Assembly: GCA_963707895.1 (NCBI GenBank)
Contig: CAVPRS010000006.1
Location: forward strand, 47,437 to 111,436
Origin: Fodinibacter sp963707895
Lineage (GTDB): Bacteria > Actinomycetota > Actinomycetes > Actinomycetales > Dermatophilaceae
DNA length: 64,000 nucleotides
Direction of reading: 5' to 3'
The first letter of the stretch is position 1, and every line of letters starts with the position of its first letter. Positions 16,037 to 25,541 of this stretch are shown piece after piece. The notes under the pieces are model-generated. The model was not told the DNA's origin. It searched no databases and saw only the letters and a program-made list of their open reading frames with translations. The translations under genes and the position numbers were made by a program.

Positions 16037-16948
16037 TCAGACCAGCTCCTCGGTGCCGGCCCGGCGCACGTAGAACGTGACCAGCGACAGGATCAGGATC
16101 AGCAGGATGAAGGACAGCGCCGCCGCGAGGGGGTAGTCGAGCACGCGGAGGAACTGGCTGTCGATGACCTGCCCGATCATCACCGTCTGGGTGTTTCCCA
16201 GCAGCCGCGAGTTGATGAAGTCACCGGCGGCCGGGATGAAGGTCAGGAGCGTGCCGGCGACGACGCCGGGCAGCGACAGCGGCCAGGTGACGTACCGGAA
16301 GCCCTGCCACGGCGACGCGTAGAGGTCGCCCGCCGCCTCGACGAGCCGGGGGTCGAGCCGGTCGAGTGCCGCGTAGAGCGGCAGGATCATGAACGGCAGG
16401 AAGTTGTAGGTGAGCCCTGCCATGACGGCGAACTTCGACGACAGCAGCGTGTCGTTGTCGGTCAGGTGGAGGAACTGGAGCAGGTCGGTGATGTGCAGCA
16501 CCTGGAAGATGTGGGTGACCGGCCCGGTGTCCGACAGGATCGTGCGCCAGGCCAGCGTGCGGATCAGGAAGCTGGTGAAGAACGGGGCCACGACGAGCAC
16601 GAGCATGACGTTCTTCCAGCGCCCGGCCTTCTGGGCGATGTAGTACGCCAGCGGGTAGGCCAGCACCAGGGCGGCGACGGTCGCCGTGGCGGCGTAGCCG
16701 ATCGAGCGGATCAGCTGCGGCCAGTACTTCTGCAGCGCGTCGACGTAGATCGACACGTTGCCGGTGAAGGTGTAGCCGGCCTCGACCGACCCCTCCTGGA
16801 GCGACTGCGAGCCCAGGGTGATCATCGGCAGCACGAAGAAGACGACCAGCCAGAGCAGGCCGGGAGCCAGCAGGGCGTAGGGCACCCAGTTGGCCCGCTT
16901 CTTCGGCGTCGGCGGCCCGTGCGGCGCGAGGACCGCGAGCTCAGCCAT
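16037..16948 (-). CDS. potB: polyamine ABC transporter permease, PotB type
   Basis: A 303-residue permease. The first helix is YALLAPGLLWLVVFFVLPMI (about 25-45), a periplasmic part carries the YTFTGNVSIYVDALQKYWP stretch, and the EAA loop is VEAAGDLYASPWQGFRYVTWP near 215-235. The PotB-typical FLIRTLAWRTIL segment is present. Its start overlaps the end of potA by 8 bp, and potC follows after 1 bp. Together with potC it forms the membrane channel. The N-terminal 20 residues are cytoplasmic and Pro/Lys-rich. Confidence 0.88.
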   Translation of the reverse strand: MAELAVLAPHGPPTPKKRANWVPYALLAPGLLWLVVFFVLPMITLGSQSLQEGSVEAGYTFTGNVSIYVDALQKYWPQLIRSIGYAATATVAALVLAYPLAYYIAQKAGRWKNVMLVLVVAPFFTSFLIRTLAWRTILSDTGPVTHIFQVLHITDLLQFLHLTDNDTLLSSKFAVMAGLTYNFLPFMILPLYAALDRLDPRLVEAAGDLYASPWQGFRYVTWPLSLPGVVAGTLLTFIPAAGDFINSRLLGNTQTVMIGQVIDSQFLRVLDYPLAAALSFILLILILSLVTFYVRRAGTEELV

Positions 16949-18059
16949 CGACGAGCACCTCGTCCATCCCCGCGACGTCGCTCTGCGCCGCGTCGAGCAC
17001 GAACTCGCGGCCCGGCTCCCAGGACAGCGAGATGTTCTCGCCGAGCTTGGCCCGGGTGCTGCCGTCGTTCTGCTGAACCACGACGACGTCGAAGCCCCAC
17101 GGCATCCGCACGAGGTACTGCGTGGCGACCCCCGTGAACGACACGTCGGTGACGACGCCGCGCAGGGTGTTGCGCCCGCCGCCCTCGCCGAGCCCGAGCT
17201 TCTCGGGGCGCACGCCGACCCAGACGTCGGTGAGGCCCTCGGGCACGCGGGCCGCGTCGAGGAGCACCTCCTGGCCGTGCACGTCGGCGCGCAGCAGGCC
17301 GCCCTCGGCGGCGCCCTTGACCGTGGCGCGCAGCAGGTTGGACTGGCCGAGGAAGTTGGCGACGAAGGTCGACGCCGGGTGCTCGTAGAGCGTGGCGGGG
17401 TCGCCCAGCTGCTCGAGGTGGCCCGCGTTCATCACCGCGATGGTGTCGGCCATGGTCATGGCCTCCTCCTGGTCGTGGGTGACGTGGATGAAGGTGAGGC
17501 CGACCTCCTGCTGGATGCGCTTGAGCTCGATCTGCATCTGGCGGCGCAGCTTGAGGTCGAGGGCACCGAGCGGTTCGTCGAGCAGGAGCACGTCGGGCCG
17601 GTTGACCAGGGCCCGCGCCAGCGCCACGCGCTGCTGCATGCCACCGGAGAGCTGGCTCGGCTTCCTGCTGCCGGCGTGCCCGAGCTCGACGAGGTCGAGC
17701 GCCGCCTGCGCCTTGGCCTTGAAGTCCTTGTCACCGCGGCGCCGCAGCCCGAAGGCCACGTTGTCCATCACGCTCATGTGCGGGAACAGCGCGTAGGACT
17801 GGAACACCGTGTTGACGTTGCGCTGGTAGGCGCGGGTCGACGTGATGTCGGTGTCGCCGATCAGGATCTGCCCCGCGCTGGGGTCCTCGAGGCCGGCCAC
17901 CATCCGCAGGGTCGTCGTCTTGCCACAGCCCGAGGGGCCGAGCAGGGCGAAGAACGAGCCCTGCGGGATGGTCAGGTCGAGCGGGTGCACCGCGGTGAAC
18001 TCGCCGAAGGTCTTGCTCAGACCGATCAGCTGGAGGTCGCCGGCCTCGTGCTCGGCCAT
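16941..18059 (-). CDS. potA: polyamine ABC transporter ATP-binding protein
   Basis: A 372-residue ATPase. Walker A GPSGCGKTT lies at about 39-47, the Q-loop in NTVFQSYALFPHMSV, the signature LSGGMQQR near 142 and Walker B LLLDEPLGALD. The H-loop is in HVTHDQEEA. A C-terminal OB/TOBE domain (about 250-372) contains VWVGVRPEKLGL. The ATG at 18057-18059 is chosen because the potD stop overlaps it (TGATG), implying coupling; longer in-frame extensions fall in antisense of nothing but potD itself. It energises uptake through PotB and PotC. Confidence 0.92.
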   Translation of the reverse strand: MAEHEAGDLQLIGLSKTFGEFTAVHPLDLTIPQGSFFALLGPSGCGKTTTLRMVAGLEDPSAGQILIGDTDITSTRAYQRNVNTVFQSYALFPHMSVMDNVAFGLRRRGDKDFKAKAQAALDLVELGHAGSRKPSQLSGGMQQRVALARALVNRPDVLLLDEPLGALDLKLRRQMQIELKRIQQEVGLTFIHVTHDQEEAMTMADTIAVMNAGHLEQLGDPATLYEHPASTFVANFLGQSNLLRATVKGAAEGGLLRADVHGQEVLLDAARVPEGLTDVWVGVRPEKLGLGEGGGRNTLRGVVTDVSFTGVATQYLVRMPWGFDVVVVQQNDGSTRAKLGENISLSWEPGREFVLDAAQSDVAGMDEVLVDG

Positions 18060-19294
18060 CAGCTGGCGGTGAGGTCGGAGAAGGCGCTGGAGTACTTGGT
18101 CTCCTCCTCGGCGGTGAGGCCCTTGAAGACCTTGGCCCGGGCGAGGACCTCGTCGCTGGGGAAGATCAGCGGGTTGTTCGCGGTCTCCGGGTCGTCCTTG
18201 GCCAGGGCGGCCTTGGTGCCGACCACCGGCGGGATGTAGTTGACCCACGCCTCGACCTGCGCCATGACGGCGGGGTCGTAGTAGTAGTCGATCAGGGTCT
18301 CGGCGTTCTTCTTGTGCTTCGCGAGCGCCGGGATGACGAAGTTGTCCGACCACAGGGTGAAGCCCGCCTCGGGCAGGGCGTACTGCACCTTGTCGTTCTC
18401 GAACTGCAGCTGGACGACGTCACCGGTCCACGCGATGCAGGCCGCGATGTCGCCCTTGGTCAGGCCGTCGGTGTAGTCGTTGCCGGTGAAGCCCTTGAGC
18501 TGGCCGGCGTCCTTGGCCTTCTGCAGCATCGCCATCGCGGCGTCGAAGTCGTCGTCGGTGAAGTTGGACGGGTCCTTGCCCAGCTCGCAGAGCACGAGGC
18601 CGACGGTGTCGCGCATCTCGGTGAGGAGCGTGACCTTGCCCTTCAGCGCCGGGTCGGTGAGCAGCTGGGTGATCGTCTCGATCTTCTTGCCGCCCGTGGC
18701 GTCGAGGTTGTAGGCGATGCCGGCGAAGCCGCTCTGCCAGGGCAGCGAGTAGATGCGGCCCGGGTCGAACTCGACGTTCTTCAGCGACGGCTCGAGCTTG
18801 GCGGCGTTCGGGATGTTGGCGGGGTCGAGCTTCTGCACGTAGCCCTGGCGGATCAGCCGGGCGACCATCCAGTCGGTGCTGCACCACACGTCGCGGCCGG
18901 TGTCCTGGCCGCCGTCGAGCAGCGGACGCACCTTGGCGTAGAACTCGTCGTTGTCGTTGTAGTCCTCGGTGTAGTTGACCTTGATGCCGGTCTTCTTCGT
19001 GAAGGCGTCGAGCGTCGGGCGCGACTTCTCGTCGTCGGACACGTCGATGTACTGGGTCCAGTTCGACCAGTTGACGACCTTCTCGGTGTCGCTCATGTCC
19101 TTCGCCGCGGCGGCGGTCTGCGCGACGGACCCGGAGGCCGTCGAGCCCTTGCCGGCGCTGCCACACGCCGCCAGGGCAGCGGTGGCGCCGAGGCCGAGGG
19201 CTCCGGCCATCATCGACCGGCGGGAGGTGAGGCCGCGCAGCAGCGCGGCTCTCATGACGGGGGACAGCTGCTCGGGGGTGGGGCGCTCGGCCAT
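18059..19294 (-). CDS. potD: polyamine-binding lipoprotein
   Basis: A 411-residue extracellular solute-binding protein. The signal region holds a twin-arginine-like SRRSMMAG followed by GLGATAALAAC, a lipobox with Cys at about 44, so the mature protein should be a lipid-anchored receptor. The body has WSNWTQYIDV, NYTEDYNDNDEFYAKVRP and WSTDWMVARLIRQGYV-like sequence typical of PotD/PotF. The ATG has GAGGAG 8-9 nt upstream. It is the first gene of the potDABC run. A 3 x 18 bp tandem repeat lies just upstream. Ligand specificity (putrescine or spermidine) is inferred from context. Confidence 0.9.
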   Translation of the reverse strand: MAERPTPEQLSPVMRAALLRGLTSRRSMMAGALGLGATAALAACGSAGKGSTASGSVAQTAAAAKDMSDTEKVVNWSNWTQYIDVSDDEKSRPTLDAFTKKTGIKVNYTEDYNDNDEFYAKVRPLLDGGQDTGRDVWCSTDWMVARLIRQGYVQKLDPANIPNAAKLEPSLKNVEFDPGRIYSLPWQSGFAGIAYNLDATGGKKIETITQLLTDPALKGKVTLLTEMRDTVGLVLCELGKDPSNFTDDDFDAAMAMLQKAKDAGQLKGFTGNDYTDGLTKGDIAACIAWTGDVVQLQFENDKVQYALPEAGFTLWSDNFVIPALAKHKKNAETLIDYYYDPAVMAQVEAWVNYIPPVVGTKAALAKDDPETANNPLIFPSDEVLARAKVFKGLTAEEETKYSSAFSDLTAS

Positions 19295-19318
19295 GGGGTG
19301 GTTCTCCTCGCGGGTGGG

Positions 19319-19372
19319 GGCTCAGGCGGGCTGGGGGGCTCAGGCGGGCTGGGGGGCTCAGGCGGGCTGGGG
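19319..19372. repeat. three tandem copies of an 18-bp unit
   Basis: The unit GGCTCAGGCGGGCTGGGG is repeated three times without change between the potD start and the stop of the aldehyde dehydrogenase gene. It lies in the region that should carry the potD promoter or leader. Exact repeats suggest recent slippage. Confidence 0.9.
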
Positions 19373-19410
19373 ACAGCGTGCAGGGTCGGGGATGTCCTGC
19401 GTGTTTCGGC

Positions 19411-20856
19411 TCACGACTCGATGTTGGCCATGACGTGCTTGATGCGGGTGTAGTCCTCGAAGCCGTACATGGACAGGTCCTTGCCGTAGCCGGACTTCTT
19501 GTACCCGCCATGGGGCATCTCGGCAACGAGTGGGATGTGCGTATTGATCCAGACGCACCCGAAGTCGAGCGCCGCCGACATCCGCATGGCCCGGCCGAAG
19601 TCCTTGGTCCACACCGAGGAGGCCAGCCCGTAGTCGACGCCGTTGGCCCAGGCGAGGGCCTGCGCCTCGTCGGTGAAGCGCTGCACGGTGATGACCGGGC
19701 CGAAGATCTCGTTCTGGATGGCCTCGTCGTCCTGGTTCAGCCCGGAGAGCACGGTGGGCTCGAGGTAGTAGCCGTCGCCGAGGTCGCCGCGGCGGTTGCC
19801 GCCGGCCGAGACGGTGGCGTGCGTGGGGAGCCGGTCGATGAAGCCCGACACGTGCGCGAGCTGGCGGGCGTTGTTGACCGGGCCGAACAGGGCGTCCTCG
19901 TCGGTCGGGAGGCCGACCGGGGCCGAGCTGCGGGCGTACTCGGCGAGCGCCGCGACGAAGTCGTCGTGGATGCCGGGTGCGGCCAGCACGCGGGTCGCCG
20001 CGGTGCAGTCCTGCCCGGCGTTGAAGTAGCCGGCGATCGCGATGCCCTCGACGGCGGCCTCGATGTCGGCGTCGTCGAAGACCACGACCGGGGCCTTGCC
20101 GCCGAGCTCGAGGTGCACCCGCTTGACGTTGGGGGCGGCGCTGGCCGCCACCTCGGCCCCGGCACGCACCGAGCCGGTGATGGCGACCAGGCCCGGGGTG
20201 CGGTGCTCGACGAGCATCCGGCCGGTGTCGCGGTCGCCGGTGATGACGTTGAGGGCGCCTGCCGGCAGGAACTCGGAGGCGATCTCGGCCAGGCGCAGGG
20301 TGGTCTCGGGCGTGGTGTCGCTGGGCTTGAGCACCACGGTGTTGCCGGCGGCGAGCGCCGGAGCGATCTTCCACACGGCCATGAGCAACGGGTAGTTCCA
20401 CGGGGTGACCTGGCCGACCACGCCGATCGGCTCACGCCGGATCCACGAGGTGTGGCCCTTCATGTACTCCCCCGCGGCCTTGCCCTCGAGCACCCGGGCC
20501 GCTCCGGCGAAGAACCGGAGCTGGTCGACCATCGGCGGGATCTCCTCGCTCGCGGTGAGCGCCTGGATCTTGCCGGTGTTCTCCGACTCGAGCGCGATCA
20601 GCTCCTCGGCGTTGGCCTCGATCGCGTCGGCGATCTTCAGCAGGGCCTGCTGCCGCTCGCTCGGCGTCGTGCGACCCCACTCCGCGAACGCCGTGTCCGC
20701 CGCACCGTAGGCCGCGTCGACGTCGGCCTGGCCGCTCACCGGGGCCGTGGCGACGACCGATCCCGTCGCCGGGTTGATGATGTCGCTGGTGGAATCGGTA
20801 CGTCCGTCGACGTACTCCCCGGCGATGAAGTTGCGCAGGCTGCGCGGCTCGCTCAT
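19411..20856 (-). CDS. patD: gamma-aminobutyraldehyde dehydrogenase
   Basis: A 481-residue NAD-dependent aldehyde dehydrogenase that should oxidise 4-aminobutanal, from putrescine, to GABA. Marks are TPWNYPLLMAVWKIAPALAA, ITGSVRAGAEVA, HLELGGKAPVVVFDDAD and the catalytic Cys in NAGQDCTAATRVLA. The C-terminal MPHGGYKKSGYGKDLS and FEDYTRIKHVM resemble PatD/YdcW rather than SSADH. The ATG at 20854-20856 is preferred over an upstream extension into the intergenic promoter. It is divergent from the Lrp-type regulator, and the pot importer follows downstream. Confidence 0.85.
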   Translation of the reverse strand: MSEPRSLRNFIAGEYVDGRTDSTSDIINPATGSVVATAPVSGQADVDAAYGAADTAFAEWGRTTPSERQQALLKIADAIEANAEELIALESENTGKIQALTASEEIPPMVDQLRFFAGAARVLEGKAAGEYMKGHTSWIRREPIGVVGQVTPWNYPLLMAVWKIAPALAAGNTVVLKPSDTTPETTLRLAEIASEFLPAGALNVITGDRDTGRMLVEHRTPGLVAITGSVRAGAEVAASAAPNVKRVHLELGGKAPVVVFDDADIEAAVEGIAIAGYFNAGQDCTAATRVLAAPGIHDDFVAALAEYARSSAPVGLPTDEDALFGPVNNARQLAHVSGFIDRLPTHATVSAGGNRRGDLGDGYYLEPTVLSGLNQDDEAIQNEIFGPVITVQRFTDEAQALAWANGVDYGLASSVWTKDFGRAMRMSAALDFGCVWINTHIPLVAEMPHGGYKKSGYGKDLSMYGFEDYTRIKHVMANIES

Positions 20857-21039
20857 GTGCGTGGCTCCCCAGGTGGGTGGAGGGACGGTATTGCAGTGGG
20901 ACTCTAAACCCGATTCTCGCGAAATCACTAGGGTCGCGACACGGAAAGTGATGAAAAGTTACACAATGGGACACACTTGCCAACGGATTCCGTCATCCTG
21001 GGACTTGCGTAACGACCGAATCAGCGTCACGATGGCGCG
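20857..21039. promoter_or_regulatory. divergent control region of the polyamine cluster
   Basis: This 183-bp gap between patD (minus) and the Lrp/AsnC gene (plus) is clearly richer in A+T than its surroundings (for example GTGATGAAAAGTTACACAAT at 20947-20966). On the minus strand TAGAGT near 20902-20907 could be a patD -10. An Lrp-family protein normally binds such divergent regions; no exact operator was identified. Confidence 0.5.
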
Positions 21040-21534
21040 GTGACCCGCAGCACACCCCCGGCCCGTAACCACCGCACGGCCTCCGAGACCCGGCTCGACG
21101 ACGTGGCCAAGCGCATCATCGAGCTGCTCCAGGAGGACGGCCGGCAGTCGTACGCCGCCATCGCCAAGGCGGTCGGGCTGTCCGAGGCCGCCGTGCGCCA
21201 GCGCGTGCAGCGGCTCCTCGACGCCGAGGTGATGCAGATCGTCGCGGTGACCGACCCGATCCAGGTGGGGTTCTCGCGGCAGGCGATGATCGGCATCCGG
21301 GCCGAGGGCGACCTCGCCGCGCTGGGGGAAGCGCTGTCCGGCATGGCCGAGGTCGACTACGTCGTGACGACGGCCGGCAGCTTCGACATCCTCGCCGAGG
21401 TGGTCTGCGAGGACGACGACCACCTGCTCGACCTGCTGACCAACCAGATCCGCACGCTGCCCGGCGTCCGGTCCACCGAGACCTTCGTCTACCTGAAGCT
21501 CAACAAGCAGCACTACAACTGGGGTACCCGATGA
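21040..21534 (+). CDS. Lrp/AsnC-family transcriptional regulator
   Basis: A 164-residue regulator. An N-terminal winged helix-turn-helix (about 20-75) reads DVAKRIIELLQEDGRQSYA, then AIAKAVGLSEAAVRQRVQRL. The C-terminal RAM/AsnC effector domain (about 80-160) contains VVTTAGSFDILAEVVCEDDD and LPGVRSTETFVYLKL. The GTG start at 21040 has no strong Shine-Dalgarno. Its stop overlaps the aminotransferase ATG by 4 bp. Being divergent from patD and coupled to catabolic genes, it is the likely regulator of the polyamine island, with a polyamine-derived or amino-acid effector (inference). Confidence 0.9.
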   Translation: MTRSTPPARNHRTASETRLDDVAKRIIELLQEDGRQSYAAIAKAVGLSEAAVRQRVQRLLDAEVMQIVAVTDPIQVGFSRQAMIGIRAEGDLAALGEALSGMAEVDYVVTTAGSFDILAEVVCEDDDHLLDLLTNQIRTLPGVRSTETFVYLKLNKQHYNWGTR

Positions 21535-22962
21535 GCACCTACCCGTCCGACGTGTGGGAGCCCAGCTCCGACCGTCACACCGCCACCGGCGCGCTCTACT
21601 CCGACGCCGCGCGCGACCACCTGTGGATGCACTTCACCCGGCACTCGACGTTCGAGGAGTCGGGCCTGGGCCACAACGTGCCGATCATCACCCGCGGCAA
21701 GGGCTGGACGATCTGGGACGACCGCGGCAACGAGTACATCGACGGCCTGGCAGGCCTGTTCGTCAACAACGTGGGCCACGGCCGCACCGAGATCGCCGAG
21801 GCGATGGCCAAGCAGGCCTCCGAGCTCGCCTTCTTCCCGCTCTGGTCCTACGCGCACCCCCGGGCCATCGAGCTCGCCGAGCGTCTCGCCCACAACGCCC
21901 CCGGCGACCTGAACCGGGTCTTCTTCACCACCGGCGGCGGCGAGGCGGTCGAGACGGCCTGGAAGCTCGCCAAGCAGTACTTCAAGCTCACCGGCAAGCC
22001 CACCAAGCACAAGGTCATCTCGCGCTCGGTCGCCTACCACGGCACCCCGCAGGGCGCCCTGTCGATCACCGGCATCCCCGACGCCAAGATGCCCTTCGAG
22101 CCGCTGGTCCCCGGCGGCCACAAGGTGCCCAACACCAACATGTACCGCGCCCCCGAGCACCTGCGCGACGACGAGAAGGCGTTCGGGCGCTGGGCCGCCG
22201 ACCGGATCGCGGAGGCCATCGAGTTCGAGGGCCCCGACTCGGTCGCGGCCGTCTTCCTCGAGCCGGTGCAGAACTCCGGCGGGTGCTTCCCGCCGCCGGC
22301 CGGCTACTTCGACCGGGTCCGCGAGATCTGCGACCAGTACGACGTGCTCCTGGTCTCCGACGAGACGATCTGCGCCTTCGGCCGGATCGGGTCGATGTTC
22401 GCGTGCCAGGACTTCGGCTACCAGCCCGACATCATCACCACGGCCAAGGGCATCACGAGCGGCTACGCCCCGCTCGGCCTGATGATCGCCAGCGACCGGC
22501 TCTTCGAGCCGTTCCGCCACGGCACCACGTACTTCCCGCACGGCTACACCTGGGGTGGGCACCCGGTGTCGTGCGCGGCCGCCATGGCCAACCTCGACAT
22601 CTTCGACCGCGAGGGCCTCAACGACCGGGTCAAGGAGAACGCCCCGGTCTTCAAGGCCACCCTCGACAAGCTGCTCGACCTGCCGCTCGTCGGTGACGTG
22701 CGCGGCGCCGGCTACTTCTACGGCATCGAGCTGGTCAAGGACAAGCGAGACTCGCGAGACCTTCGACGACGCCGAGAGCGAGCGGCTGCTGCGCGGCTTC
22801 CTGTCCAAGGCGCTCTTCGACGCCGGCCTGTACTGCCGGGCCGACGACCGCGGCGACCCCGTCGTGCAGCTGGCGCCGCCGCTGACGATGGGCCCGACCG
22901 AGTTCGACGAGATCGAGCGCCGGCTGCGCTCGGTGCTCACCGAGGCCGAGAACCACCTCTGA
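21531..22962 (+). pseudogene. class III omega-aminotransferase (putrescine/GABA type), apparent frameshift at about 22746
   Basis: A PLP-dependent class III aminotransferase of about 476 residues if corrected. Conserved regions are GNEYIDGLAGLFVNNVGHGR, TTGGGEAVETAWKLAKQYF, SRSVAYHGTPQGALSITG, DETICAFGRIGSMF and the PLP lysine segment TTAKGITSGYAPLG. At VKDK the frame is lost; the true C-terminus ETFDDAESERLLRGFL to TEAENHL continues one frame over to 22962. Deleting one C near 22746 gives VKDKETRETF. The enzyme probably moves an amino group from putrescine or a related amine to pyruvate. It is coupled to the Lrp gene in front and lies 1 bp before the FAD oxidoreductase gene. Confidence 0.85.
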
Positions 22963-22963
22963 G

Positions 22964-24370
22964 GTGACCGGGCTGACCTCCAGCCCCTCGACCGGGCCGC
23001 TGTGGTGGGACTCCCCCACGGCGGCCTCGTCGTCGGCGGACTCGACGAACACTCCCTCGGAGCAGGGGACCGACCTGCCGCAGACGGCCGACGTCGTCAT
23101 CGTCGGCGGCGGCTACACCGGCCTGTGGACGGCCTACTACCTGCTGCGTGACCAACCCGACCTCGAGGTGCTCGTGCTCGAGGCCGAGCACGTCGGCTTC
23201 GGCGCCAGCGGCCGCAACGGTGGCTGGGTCTCGGCGCTGTGGCCGGTGGGGGCCGACTCGCTCGAGGCACGGCACGGCCGCACCGCCACGCTGGCCCAGC
23301 TGGCCGCGCTGCGCGACACCGTCGACGAGGTGGGCCGGGTCGACACCGAGGAGGGCCTCGGCGCGGGCTTCGTGAAGGGCGGCGCCCTGGTCGTGGCCCG
23401 CACGCCGGCGCAGGAGGCGCGGGCCCGCGCCTCTGCCGCACACTCCGCCACCTGGGACGACGGCACGACCTGGCTGGATGCCGCCGCCGCCCGCGAGCGC
23501 CTGGACGTCGCCGGCACGCTCGGTGCCACCTTCACCCCGAACTGCGCACGCGTGCACCCGCGCCGGCTCGTCGACGGCCTGGCCGCCGCGGTCCGCCGGC
23601 TGGGCGGTCGGGTCGTCGAGGGGGCTCAGGTGATGCGGTTCGGCGACCGGGTCGTCACCCTCGCCGACGGGCAGCGGGTCACGGCGGCGAACGTCGTGGT
23701 CGCCACCGAGGGCTGGACCGGCACGCTCGCCGGGATGTCGCGGCGGATCACCCCCGTCTACTCGCTCATGGTCGCCACCGAGCCGATCGACGACGGGCGC
23801 TGGGAGCGCATCGGCCTGGCCGGTCGCGAGGTGTTCGCCGACCACGGTCACGTCGTGATCTACGGCCAGCGCACCGACGACGGCCGGATCGCCTTCGGCG
23901 GGCGGGGTGCGCCCTACCACTGGGGCTCGCAGATCCGGCCCGAGTTCGACCAGGAGCCCAGCGTCTTCGACGCGCTGCGCTCGACCCTGCGCGAGCTGCT
24001 CCCCCAGCTCGACGGGGTGGCCTTCACGCACGCGTGGGGCGGGCCGCTCGGCATCGCCCGCGACTGGAACCCCTCGGTGTCGTGGGACCCGGCGACCCGC
24101 ACGGGCAGCGCGGGCGGCTACGTCGGTGACGGGGTCGCGGCGAGCAACCTCGCCGGACGCACCCTGGCCGACCTGGTGCGCGGCCGCGACACAGCCCTGA
24201 CCGCGCTCCCCTGGGTGAACCACCGCTCGCCGCGGTGGGAGCCGGAGCCGTTGCGGTGGCTCGGGGTGAACGCGGGCCTGCGGCTGGCGCAGCTCGCCGA
24301 CCGCGAGGAGGACTCGACCGGTCGCCCCGCACGGCTCGGCGCCGTGCTCAGCCGGCTCACCGCGCACTAG
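22964..24370 (+). CDS. FAD-dependent amine oxidoreductase (PuuB-like)
   Basis: A 468-residue DAO-family flavoprotein. The FAD-binding loop VVIVGGGYTGLWTAYYL is at about 44-60, followed by EAEHVGFGASGRNGGWVSA, the sequence seen in gamma-glutamylputrescine oxidases. The middle has NVVVATEGWTGTLAGMSRRI, and the C-terminus carries the second FAD contact YVGDGVAASNLAGRTLADLV. The GTG start follows the aminotransferase stop by 1 bp. The substrate is probably putrescine or a glutamylated or acetylated form. No gamma-glutamylputrescine synthetase is present in the window, so the PuuB name is not used as a symbol. Confidence 0.82.
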   Translation: MTGLTSSPSTGPLWWDSPTAASSSADSTNTPSEQGTDLPQTADVVIVGGGYTGLWTAYYLLRDQPDLEVLVLEAEHVGFGASGRNGGWVSALWPVGADSLEARHGRTATLAQLAALRDTVDEVGRVDTEEGLGAGFVKGGALVVARTPAQEARARASAAHSATWDDGTTWLDAAAARERLDVAGTLGATFTPNCARVHPRRLVDGLAAAVRRLGGRVVEGAQVMRFGDRVVTLADGQRVTAANVVVATEGWTGTLAGMSRRITPVYSLMVATEPIDDGRWERIGLAGREVFADHGHVVIYGQRTDDGRIAFGGRGAPYHWGSQIRPEFDQEPSVFDALRSTLRELLPQLDGVAFTHAWGGPLGIARDWNPSVSWDPATRTGSAGGYVGDGVAASNLAGRTLADLVRGRDTALTALPWVNHRSPRWEPEPLRWLGVNAGLRLAQLADREEDSTGRPARLGAVLSRLTAH

Positions 24371-24379
24371 GTTTCCCTC

Positions 24380-25507
24380 GTGCGCGAGATCGAGAGCCTG
24401 CCGGCCCTGCTCGCCGTGCTGCGCACGAACGCCCCGCTCAGCGGACTGCGCCTGCAGGACCTCGACCTCACCGGTCACGAGGACGCCCTGCTCGCCCGCA
24501 CCGACGTCGAGGGACTGGTCGTGCTCGGCGGGCGCATCCCACCGGCGCTCGACGCGCACCTGCGCTCGCACGGGGCCCTGGTCTTCCCGACCGACCCGCA
24601 GGCGCCGGTCAACCCCTACCGCTCGACCCTGTACCAGCCGCGCGAGCTGTATGCCGGGCTGGCCGAGCACGGCTACGAGGGGACGCCCGACGCGCGGGCG
24701 TACCGCTGGTCGCGCGACGCCGAGGACCAGCGCGACGCGTTCGTCACCCTGCTGCGGGCGATCCACGACGACTCGGTCACCGATGCCCTCGACGAGTTCA
24801 TCGGCGGCGTGCCGACCGTCGGCGTCATGGGCGGCCACGCCCTCGCCCGCGGCACCGACCGGTATGCCGGTGCCGCCCTCCTCGGTCACCGGCTCGCGAC
24901 CGCGGGCCTCGCGGTGGTGACCGGTGGCGGGCCGGGCGCGATGGAGGCCGCCAACCTCGGTGCCTTCGCCCCTGACGAGGCGTCGATGGGTGCCGCCCTC
25001 GAGCGGCTCGCCGAGGTGCCGACGTTCGTGCCCGACATCGGCGCGTGGGCCGAGCTGGCCCTGGCCGTGCACGACCAGCTGGTGGGCCCGCCGGCAGCGG
25101 GCCGGGCAGCGGCGGGCGCGCCGCGGGGGCGGAGCATCGGCATCCCGACGTGGTTCTACGGGCACGAGCCGCCCAACGTGTTCTGCGACGGCATCGCCAA
25201 GTACTTCTCCAACGCGCTGCGCGAGGACGGCCTGCTGGCCCGCTCGACCGCGGGGCTGGTCGTGCTCGAGGGTGCTGCGGGCACGGTGCAGGAGATCTTC
25301 CAGGCCGCGACCCCGCTGTACTACTCACGCGAGGGAGCCGCCCTGCCGGTGGTCGTGCTCGTCGGCCGGCAGCACTGGACCGAGCTGGTGCCGGTGTGGC
25401 CGGCCCTGACCGCGCTGGCCAGCGGTCGGCCGATGGCCGACCACCTGCACCTGGTCGACTCCGTCGACGAGGCGAGCGAGCTGGTGCTCGCGGCGGCCCG
25501 CAGCTGA
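24380..25507 (+). CDS. LOG-family (lysine decarboxylase-like) Rossmann protein
   Basis: A 375-residue protein with a TIGR00730/LOG-type Rossmann domain. The N-terminal 130 residues are unassigned. Then PTVGVMGGHALARGTDRYAG, VVTGGGPGAMEAANLGA and LVVLEGAAGTVQEIFQA mark the nucleotide-binding fold; the last replaces the canonical PGGxGTxxE by EGAAGTVQE. LOG enzymes release cytokinin-type bases from nucleotide monophosphates, but long bacterial relatives such as PpnN hydrolyse purine nucleotides, which fits this length better. The GTG start lies 6 nt after TAGGTT, whose TAG is also the stop of the preceding gene, suggesting a leaderless promoter overlapping that stop. Confidence 0.78.
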   Translation: MREIESLPALLAVLRTNAPLSGLRLQDLDLTGHEDALLARTDVEGLVVLGGRIPPALDAHLRSHGALVFPTDPQAPVNPYRSTLYQPRELYAGLAEHGYEGTPDARAYRWSRDAEDQRDAFVTLLRAIHDDSVTDALDEFIGGVPTVGVMGGHALARGTDRYAGAALLGHRLATAGLAVVTGGGPGAMEAANLGAFAPDEASMGAALERLAEVPTFVPDIGAWAELALAVHDQLVGPPAAGRAAAGAPRGRSIGIPTWFYGHEPPNVFCDGIAKYFSNALREDGLLARSTAGLVVLEGAAGTVQEIFQAATPLYYSREGAALPVVVLVGRQHWTELVPVWPALTALASGRPMADHLHLVDSVDEASELVLAAARS

Positions 25508-25541
25508 GTCGAGGCAGCGCGCCCTCAGGAACAGAGGTGCG

